This document shows, one piece after another, positions 40,569 through 46,028 of a stretch of 46,028 bases of DNA. Every line of letters starts with the position of its first letter. Within the stretch, counting starts at the first letter, position 1. Origin of the DNA: JAFGHJ01 sp964523975 (GTDB lineage: Bacteria; Hydrothermota; UBA3072); assembly GCA_964523975.1 (NCBI GenBank), contig CAZGBM010000006.1, positions 1-46,028 of the forward strand, given 5' to 3'. The notes under the pieces were generated by a model that saw only the letters and a list, made by a program, of their open reading frames with translations, had not been told where the DNA came from and did not search any database. Position numbers and translations under genes: made by a program.

Positions 40569-41576
40569 ATGATATGGGCAAAGACCATTGAATGGTGCGG
40601 CGATCATGCGAGGTTGATTGACCAGAGAAAATTGCCTCACGAGGAAGTTTACATAGATGTCAGAACCCCCGAGGAAATGTATGATGCAATAAAAAACATG
40701 ATGATCAGGGGGGCGCCTGCTATCGGTGTGGCTGCCGGATACGGGATTGCTCTTGCCGCTTTAAAAAGTAAGGACAGAAAATCTCTGGAGAACAAAATTG
40801 CTCTTATTGAATCGGCAAGACCGACTGCATATAATCTTTTCTACGCGGTTAAAAGGATGAAGAAACTTATTCCGGAAAAGGAATTGAATGCTTCTATTTT
40901 TGTTGAAGAGGCAATCAAGATTCATGAAGAAGATAAAAGACTTACGGAATTGCTCGGAGAAAACGGGTCCGAATTAATCAGAAATGGTTCCGCATACATG
41001 ACTATTTGTAATGCCGGGGCCCTTGCGACCGGCGGAATCGGAACTGCACTGGCTGTCTTTTACAAAGCAAAAGAGAAAGGTAAAGAGGTAACCGTTTTCG
41101 TTCCCGAAACAAGGCCTTTTCTTCAGGGAGCAAGACTCACTACCTGGGAACTTAAAAAAAACAAAATAAAAGCTGTTCTCATCGTCGATGGTGCAATTCC
41201 GTATATACTTAAAAACGAAGAGATAAAGGGTGTATTTACAGGTGCCGACAGGATTGCGAAGAACGGGGACGTCGCCAATAAAATAGGTACCTATTCTCTC
41301 GCTTTAGCCGCAAGAGAAAATGAGGTTCCTTTTTATGTCGTAGCTCCCGGCACCACTTTTGATTTAAGCCTTAAAGAAGGTAAATATATTCCTATAGAGG
41401 AGAGAGCTAAAGAAGAAGTAACTGAATTTATGGGTTTAAAAACCGCACCTCCTGATATAGATGTCAGGAATCCCGCTTTCGATGTTACTCCGAATGAACT
41501 TATCGGCGGAATTGTTACGGAAAAGGGGATTATTTATCCTCCTTTTCGGGAAAATATAGGTGTTATTGAATGTTGA
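40569..41576 (+). CDS. mtnA: Methylthioribose-1-phosphate isomerase
   Basis: A 335-residue eIF2B-like isomerase that converts 5-methylthioribose-1-phosphate to the ribulose form in methionine salvage; some homologues act on other ribose-1-phosphates. Catalytic cysteine in ICNAGALATGGIGTAL and aspartate in FTGADRIAKNGDVANKIGTY are present, as are MIRGAPAIGVAAGYG and ETRPFLQGARLTTWEL. No other methionine-salvage gene is nearby. It overlaps the following barrel gene by 7 bases. Confidence 0.93.
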   Translation: MIWAKTIEWCGDHARLIDQRKLPHEEVYIDVRTPEEMYDAIKNMMIRGAPAIGVAAGYGIALAALKSKDRKSLENKIALIESARPTAYNLFYAVKRMKKLIPEKELNASIFVEEAIKIHEEDKRLTELLGENGSELIRNGSAYMTICNAGALATGGIGTALAVFYKAKEKGKEVTVFVPETRPFLQGARLTTWELKKNKIKAVLIVDGAIPYILKNEEIKGVFTGADRIAKNGDVANKIGTYSLALAARENEVPFYVVAPGTTFDLSLKEGKYIPIEERAKEEVTEFMGLKTAPPDIDVRNPAFDVTPNELIGGIVTEKGIIYPPFRENIGVIEC

Positions 41577-42607
41577 TTATATTTCTGCTTTTTGTCGAAG
41601 AAGATATTTTCAGACCGGTTTTACCCAATCCCGAAATAAAGCCGGAACTCGAGTGGTTTAAGAATATGGAAGAAAATTGGATAAATATGGCTTTGAATCG
41701 CGATGCGGGTTATAATTTTGTGGCATTTAAATTTGGCGATTTGGAATTCGAAAGTCTGAATAAACGGGATTTCGCAGACCACTATTCGCTCCGAGCTTCT
41801 CTCAAATCTGTATCTTACGATCTTCAGAGTAATTATACGAAATGGGATGGCATTCACTTCTCGGAAACGAAAGGATGGAAATGGATTTCAGATGAAGGTA
41901 GTTTTCTTCTTTCGTGGTTTGATGCTTTTAGTTTCCAGGATTCACTCACGGCCGACGTCGGTCTGCGTTTTTATCAGTTGGTCAGCCCATTTTTTATCGG
42001 AGGGTGGCTTGATTATAAGGAGAGTCTGGATTATGGGTTGATTGTTCAAATCGTTGGTTTAAGGGGTGAACTGGGAAAAGAAACAGGATGTGTCGGATGG
42101 GTGAACGAATATGTAGAATTTAAGGTAGGGAAATTCAGGGAGCGATTCCCGATTGTTTTTTATCCCCTGGAAGGTTTTTCCCTGCGGGTCAGAGATTTTT
42201 ATGGGGCAAGAATAAATATGTTTAATTTCAAAATTACAGGTGGAAAAAAATTTTTTTATACTGAAGAAAGCGGAGGTGTTCTTGAATGGATAGAAGAAGA
42301 AGTTTATTTCGCGAATATCGAATTTGACAAAGAAAAATTCGGATTTCAGTATTTCTATCAGAATAAAGGTATGTTTACGAAGTTCGGAGAGATTCATGCA
42401 AATAGCAGTCTGGGATTTTTAGGTTCCGAAATTTCTCTTACCGGCTATATTACTCCGAGAAAATATCTTACCGGTGAATTTTCTTTATGGCTTAAAACCA
42501 GCATTTCGCCTTTTTTCTCCCTAAAGAATTTATCCTGGGCACCCGCCGAGGAGAAATTTCAAGACCCTGTGTATTATCTCGGTATAAGATATGCTGACCA
42601 GTTCTGA
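41570..42607 (+). CDS. Predicted outer-membrane beta-barrel protein
   Basis: A 345-residue protein of unknown family. A short hydrophobic start (MLIIFLLFV) may be a minimal signal peptide. The rest alternates polar and aromatic residues in barrel-like strands (SLRASLKSVSYDLQSNY, GLIVQIVGLRGELG, FYGARINMFNFKITGG, FANIEFDKEKFGFQYFYQ). The final residues LGIRYADQF end in phenylalanine, the outer-membrane insertion signal. It overlaps mtnA by 7 bases and the comEA-like gene by 17 bases. Confidence 0.6.
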   Translation: MLIIFLLFVEEDIFRPVLPNPEIKPELEWFKNMEENWINMALNRDAGYNFVAFKFGDLEFESLNKRDFADHYSLRASLKSVSYDLQSNYTKWDGIHFSETKGWKWISDEGSFLLSWFDAFSFQDSLTADVGLRFYQLVSPFFIGGWLDYKESLDYGLIVQIVGLRGELGKETGCVGWVNEYVEFKVGKFRERFPIVFYPLEGFSLRVRDFYGARINMFNFKITGGKKFFYTEESGGVLEWIEEEVYFANIEFDKEKFGFQYFYQNKGMFTKFGEIHANSSLGFLGSEISLTGYITPRKYLTGEFSLWLKTSISPFFSLKNLSWAPAEEKFQDPVYYLGIRYADQF

Positions 42608-42911
42608 GAGAAGAGTATTGATTTTTATTATTGTTGTCCTTCTTGTCGGGAGTACAGGAGTTTTTCTGCGTCCTGTACCGGCACAAGAAACGGAAACGGA
42701 TGAGAATTTTACTTCTTTTCCGATAAACCTCAACACTGCAACGGAAAAAGAATTGATTTTTCTTCCGGGTATCGGGGAAGTAATGGCAAAAAGAATAGTG
42801 GAATACAGGATTAGAAATAACGGCTTTAAAACCGAAGAGGAGATTATGAATGTCAAAGGTATAGGGAAAGCTAAGTTTGAAAAAATAAAAGATCAGATTT
42901 GTGTTGAATAA
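42591..42911 (+). CDS. ComEA-like helix-hairpin-helix DNA-binding protein
   Basis: A 106-residue exported DNA-binding protein: basic start, membrane anchor or signal (about 9-31), a short acidic linker (AQETETDENF) and two helix-hairpin-helix motifs (INLNTATEKELIFLPGIG then EVMAKRIVEYR; IMNVKGIGKAKFEKIKD). ComEA holds double-stranded DNA in the periplasm before ComEC transport; a ComEC core is encoded at 33398. It overlaps the barrel gene by 17 bases. Confidence 0.85.
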   Translation: MLTSSERRVLIFIIVVLLVGSTGVFLRPVPAQETETDENFTSFPINLNTATEKELIFLPGIGEVMAKRIVEYRIRNNGFKTEEEIMNVKGIGKAKFEKIKDQICVE

Positions 42912-42914
42912 TCA

Positions 42915-43092
42915 AATGAATTTAAGAAATAAAGAAACAACGAATCACACAAATAGCACGAATATAGAAAAGAAAATAGCCACGGATGAACACAGATAAA
43001 CATAGATTAAAAAGGGTTTTGTTGTTTTAAGAAAAAAAATATGGAGTGTTGTGGGTATCCGTGTTTATCAGTGAAAATCAGTGGCTAATTAT
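42915..43092. repeat. Dispersed intergenic repeat, copy R9 (long hairpin)
   Basis: AACAACGAATCACACAAATA (from 42946), then TAGCCACGGATGAACACAG and ATAAACATAGATT (42978-43008), answered by the inverted ATCCGTGTTTATCAGTG and AAAATCAGTGGCTAATTA (43058-43092). It is the same word set as R4. In RNA it would form a hairpin just before the next gene's GGAGG. Confidence 0.7.
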
Positions 43093-43104
43093 TGGAGGTA
43101 AATT

Positions 43105-43587
43105 ATGGAGATAAAATTAATTGATATCGAAATGCCTGAAAATGCAAACGTAATAATAGGGCAGACTCATTTTATAAAGACCGTGGAAGACATCCATGAA
43201 GCTCTCGTTACATCTTTACCGATGATTAAGTTCGGACTCGCTTTCTCCGAAGCTTCGGGTCCGAGACTCATACGTCATAGCGGAACGGATGAAAAACTGG
43301 AAAATCTCGCAATAAAAAATGCCGAAAAGATAGGAGCCGGACACTCCTTTGTTCTTATTCTGGGGAATGCCTTCCCGATAAATATAATGAAATCGCTTAA
43401 AGCGGTGGATGAAGTTCTGTATCTTTATGCCGCAACGGCAAATCCGCTGAAGGTCATTGTTGTCGAAGAGGGTGAGAAAAGAGGTATCATCGGGGTCCTC
43501 GACGGAGAAAAACCTCTCGGAGTCGAGGGCAAGAAAGATATTGAGGATAGAAAGAATTTGCTGAGGAAGATCGGTTATAAGTTTTGA
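43105..43587 (+). CDS. Adenosine-specific kinase (DUF355 family)
   Basis: A 160-residue protein of the small family first described as adenosine-specific kinase in thermophilic archaea. Typical blocks: QTHFIKTVEDIHEALVTSLP, KFGLAFSEASGPRLIRHSG, HSFVLILGNAFPINIMKSLK, and YAATANPLKVIVVEEG. GGAGG sits 7-8 bases before the ATG. It begins a run of nucleotide- and redox-related genes and is more common in thermophiles, which supports a warm-habitat guess. Confidence 0.87.
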   Translation: MEIKLIDIEMPENANVIIGQTHFIKTVEDIHEALVTSLPMIKFGLAFSEASGPRLIRHSGTDEKLENLAIKNAEKIGAGHSFVLILGNAFPINIMKSLKAVDEVLYLYAATANPLKVIVVEEGEKRGIIGVLDGEKPLGVEGKKDIEDRKNLLRKIGYKF

Positions 43588-43598
43588 GGTAAGGTAAC

Positions 43599-44051
43599 AT
43601 GAAAAAAGAAAAGGGTGCGGATATATTAGGATTTTTATACAACGTTATTCACGAAAAAAAACAGGTCGAGGATTACGGGGTTTATTTTACACTCGGCAAA
43701 GTTTTTGAATTCACCGGTAAAGGGGAAATCGACTTCGGAGACAGCGAATATAAAGAAAGCGATATACAGGAAATCGTTCCCGTTAAGCGGAACCCGGAAG
43801 ATAAATATGGCTGGTGGGACCTTCCTCACGGAGAATATTTGATCGAATTCAACGAAGAGTTACATGAGCTTTTGCCTTCGGCAAAATTGGTCGTACTGCA
43901 GCCTTCGGAGAGAATAACTGTAAACGGAGCTTTTCATTCCATGAAAGTAATCGAGAAAAAAGGTGCTGTAAGAGTAACCCTTTATGTCGGCAGAAACGGG
44001 ATAAATATAAAGAAAAATGCGAGAGTAAGCAAACTCATTATATTGAAGTGA
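43599..44051 (+). CDS. dUTPase/dCTP-deaminase-fold protein
   Basis: A 150-residue protein that looks like the dUTPase/DCD superfamily: WWDLPHGEYLIEFNEEL fits the entry strand, LVVLQPSERITVNGAFHS the central Q-xxxR--NG region, and KKNARVSKLIILK the final strand. Key catalytic residues of dCTP deaminase (SSxxR) or dUTPase cannot be confirmed, so it may be a structural relative with another role. GAGGTAAGG lies before the ATG. It follows the adenosine kinase gene by 11 bases. Confidence 0.5.
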   Translation: MKKEKGADILGFLYNVIHEKKQVEDYGVYFTLGKVFEFTGKGEIDFGDSEYKESDIQEIVPVKRNPEDKYGWWDLPHGEYLIEFNEELHELLPSAKLVVLQPSERITVNGAFHSMKVIEKKGAVRVTLYVGRNGINIKKNARVSKLIILK

Positions 44052-44073
44052 AAACATTAAGAAGTGAACAGCA

Positions 44074-44496
44074 GTGAATAAAAAGAAAGTATTGTTTTTA
44101 TGCACACATAATTCGGCGCGGTCACAGATGGCCGAGGGAATTTTACGAAGTCTTTATGGTGATAAATATGAAGTCTTTAGTGCTGGAAGTGTACCCGGCA
44201 GATTAAATCCGAACGCGATAGAAGTGATGAAGGAAATAGGAATAGATATATCGAGCCATTATTCTAAAAACATAATGGATTTTTTCGAAGAAGATTTCGA
44301 TTACGTCGTAACTGTCTGCAGTGGCTCCGGAGAAAACTGCCCTTTCTTTCCGGGCGGGAAGAAACAGATACATAAAGATTTTGAAGATCCTTCTTCTTTT
44401 TCGGGCAGTCAAGAAGAAGTGCGAAAAAAATTCAGAGAAATTAGGGATCAGATAAAGAAATGGATAGAAGAAATCTTCAATAATGATATCAATTGA
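44074..44496 (+). CDS. Thioredoxin-linked arsenate reductase / low-Mr phosphatase fold
   Basis: A 140-residue protein with the P-loop FLCTHNSARSQMAEGIL. The three redox cysteines of the Bacillus-type ArsC are at exactly the expected places: Cys10, Cys82 and Cys89 (TVCSGSGENCPFFPG), with Asp105 in FEDPSSF as general acid. It should reduce arsenate to arsenite using thioredoxin. The start is GTG at 44074. No arsB, acr3 or arsR lies beside it; the ArsR at 23084 is distant and lacks cysteines. Confidence 0.88.
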   Translation: MNKKKVLFLCTHNSARSQMAEGILRSLYGDKYEVFSAGSVPGRLNPNAIEVMKEIGIDISSHYSKNIMDFFEEDFDYVVTVCSGSGENCPFFPGGKKQIHKDFEDPSSFSGSQEEVRKKFREIRDQIKKWIEEIFNNDIN

Positions 44497-44527
44497 GTTT
44501 TTTGGGCGTCTTTTACTGGGAGGATAA

Positions 44528-45148
44528 ATGAAAAAAAATAGAGCTTTAATCATAATCGATGTTCAGAATGATTTTTGTCCCGGCGGGTCTCTGGCTGTCA
44601 CCGGCGGAGATGAGATTATTCCCACGATAAACAAATTGAGCGGTAAATTTGAAAGGATAATTGCTACTCAGGATTGGCATCCCCATAACCATATGTCTTT
44701 TGCAGTCAACCATCCAGGAAAAAAAGATTTTGATGTAATAGATTATAATGGGACGAAACAGGTACTCTGGCCGGAGCACTGCGTATGGGGAACCAGGGGT
44801 GCGGAATTTCACCCTGACCTTGACATCAAAAATGTAAATCTAATTATAAGAAAAGGCAGTAATCCCTGGATTGATTCTTATTCGGCATTCAGAGAGAACG
44901 ATAAAAAAACAATAACGGGTCTTGAAGGATACCTGAAAAATCTCCAGATAAAAGAGAATTACCTATGCGGGTTGGCTCTCGACTACTGCGTTTTTTCCTC
45001 GACGATGGATTCGAGGGAACTCGGCTTCGAGACGTACGTCATAATCGATGCAACAAGGGGGATCGATTCGCCAGAAGGAAGTATCGATAGGTCTTTAGAA
45101 GAGATGAGAAAAAAAGGAATAAGAATAATAAATTCTGATAAATTGTAG
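44528..45148 (+). CDS. pncA: Nicotinamidase / pyrazinamidase
   Basis: A 206-residue isochorismatase-fold amidase that turns nicotinamide into nicotinate for NAD salvage. IIDVQNDFCPGGSLAV has catalytic Asp11, TQDWHPHNHMSF has the metal ligands Asp49, His51 and His55, VLWPEHCVWGTRGAEFHPDL and IRKGSNPWIDSYSAF hold the lysine, and LCGLALDYCVFSSTMD holds the nucleophilic cysteine. GGGAGG before the ATG. It is followed eight bases later by the flavodiiron gene. Confidence 0.94.
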   Translation: MKKNRALIIIDVQNDFCPGGSLAVTGGDEIIPTINKLSGKFERIIATQDWHPHNHMSFAVNHPGKKDFDVIDYNGTKQVLWPEHCVWGTRGAEFHPDLDIKNVNLIIRKGSNPWIDSYSAFRENDKKTITGLEGYLKNLQIKENYLCGLALDYCVFSSTMDSRELGFETYVIIDATRGIDSPEGSIDRSLEEMRKKGIRIINSDKL

Positions 45149-45156
45149 GGGGTGAA

Positions 45157-46028
45157 ATGTTACCGGTTGAAATCAAATCTGGTATTTACTGGATAGGTGT
45201 TGATGACCGCACGACCGACTTATTCGAAGGGCTCTGGCCCATAACAAACGAAGGTGTGTCATACAATACTTATCTCGTAAAAGATAATAAGAAAGCAGTT
45301 ATAGACTTAACCAAGTCGTTGAAAGGAGATGAATTTTTCGGCAATATAGATAAAATAGTGGATGTGACCGAAGTCGATTATATTGTGGTCAATCATATGG
45401 AACCGGATCATTCGGGATTACTGCGGACTTTCAGAAAAATTTCTCCCCGTACCGTGATTTTAGGGTCGGCGAAAACGAAAGAAATGCTGGAAGGATTTTA
45501 CGGGATAAAAGATAAAGTCGAAGTGGTTAAAGACGGAGACGAAATCTCTCTGGGAGAAAAGACGCTGAAATTTTTCGCGACACCCATGGTTCACTGGCCT
45601 GAGACAATAATGACTTACGAAGTGTCTAATAAAATTCTTTTCTCCTGCGATGCTTTCGGAAGTTATGGCGCCCTCGGAGGAAGTATTTTCGACGACGAAT
45701 GCAAGAATATCGGTTTTTATAAACAGGAAGCAGTCCGTTACTACGTCAATATAGTGGCTAAATTCAGTAAAATGGTACTGAAGGCAATAGAAAGACTTAA
45801 AGACGTTCCTGTAGATATAATTGCGCCCTCTCACGGAAGAGTATGGAGAAAAAACCCCGGTGAAATAGTAGAGATATACAAAAAGCTTGCAGATTTAGCA
45901 GAGAAAGAAGCAGAAGCCGGCGTGACTTTAATCTACGGTTCCATGTACGGGAACACCGAAAATATGATGAATGCGGTTGCTCAGGGTATTTCGGAAGCGG
46001 GCGTTCCGCTTCAAATATTCGACGTTTC
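45157..46028 (+). CDS. Flavodiiron protein (FprA/FDP family), 3' end off window
   Basis: About 290 residues are visible. The N-terminal metallo-beta-lactamase-like domain carries the di-iron ligands NHMEPDHSG, with further ligands expected in MVHWPETIMTY, FSCDAFGSYG and IIAPSHGRVW. The flavodoxin domain begins at about residue 265 (LIYGSMYGNTENMMNAVAQG) and is cut by the window. Such proteins reduce oxygen or nitric oxide in anaerobes. GGGGGTG lies before the ATG. It follows pncA by eight bases, suggesting a redox or NAD-related cluster. Confidence 0.93.
   Translation, partial: MLPVEIKSGIYWIGVDDRTTDLFEGLWPITNEGVSYNTYLVKDNKKAVIDLTKSLKGDEFFGNIDKIVDVTEVDYIVVNHMEPDHSGLLRTFRKISPRTVILGSAKTKEMLEGFYGIKDKVEVVKDGDEISLGEKTLKFFATPMVHWPETIMTYEVSNKILFSCDAFGSYGALGGSIFDDECKNIGFYKQEAVRYYVNIVAKFSKMVLKAIERLKDVPVDIIAPSHGRVWRKNPGEIVEIYKKLADLAEKEAEAGVTLIYGSMYGNTENMMNAVAQGISEAGVPLQIFDV

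Overview
The window looks like a scaffold piece from an uncultured, Gram-negative-type, AT-rich bacterium. It has one exactly 100-base N gap at 7360-7459. Predicted outer-membrane barrels, a lipid-modified surface protein, an O-antigen polymerase/ligase-like protein, an MltG transglycosylase and a LytM/M23 protein all point to a diderm envelope. Archaeal-type phosphoglycerate mutase, methylthioribose-1-phosphate isomerase, adenosine-specific kinase and a flavodiiron protein suggest an anaerobic, possibly thermophilic candidate-phylum bacterium. That placement is inference; there is no rRNA or tRNA gene here to fix it.

Layout. 1-2785 (minus): an OsmC protein followed by a ClpC-type ATPase that runs off the left edge. 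2985-5437 (plus): M23 peptidase and two ECF/CbiO-type ATPases. 5872-7056 (minus): an O-antigen ligase-like protein, flanked by two inverted copies of a ~330-bp repeat, one holding the N gap. 7543-8896 (minus): ruvX-mltG. 9247-11768 (plus): rpsP-khpA-trmD-rplS-rnhB-yraN, without rimM. 12237-13884: Ig-like lipoprotein candidate and cytidine deaminase. 13951-15273: a relic or foreign patch with a TrpRS-tail-like fragment, a GC-rich methyltransferase and a LexA DNA-binding stub. 15335-18524: a tiny mS38/COX24-like protein, a barrel candidate, an S24 repressor, and an ECF sigma/anti-sigma/YbjQ operon. 18963-20243: membrane GGDEF protein. 20367-23347 (minus): arsR-radical SAM-apgM. 23697-32157 (minus): a tight operon of a small lipoprotein, pyrR, pyrB, pyrC, a class III cyclase-like protein, a GAF-GAF-GGDEF protein and a nucleoside kinase. 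32635-34735: J-domain/TPR protein and a ComEC core. 35076-39684: FMN riboswitch and ribD-ribE-ribBA-ribH-nusB-phosphoesterase. 39989-42911: maf-mtnA-barrel-comEA. 43105-46028: adenosine-specific kinase, dUTPase-fold protein, ArsC, PncA and a flavodiiron protein cut by the right edge.

How it works together. Most genes sit in tightly coupled operons with ATGA or longer overlaps. The operons are separated by 200-480-bp gaps filled with a family of word-like, partly palindromic repeats, and many of these repeats end just before a TTGACA promoter. Several promoters lie so close to the start codon that the transcripts should be leaderless or nearly so.

The most unusual locus is the pyrimidine operon. 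Its promoter-proximal gene is a previously unlisted 37-codon lipoprotein-like ORF with a 32-nt pyrimidine tract. Its distal half carries two putative nucleotide-signalling enzymes and a uridine-kinase-like protein, which suggests (inference) that pyrimidine supply and nucleotide second messengers are linked in this organism.
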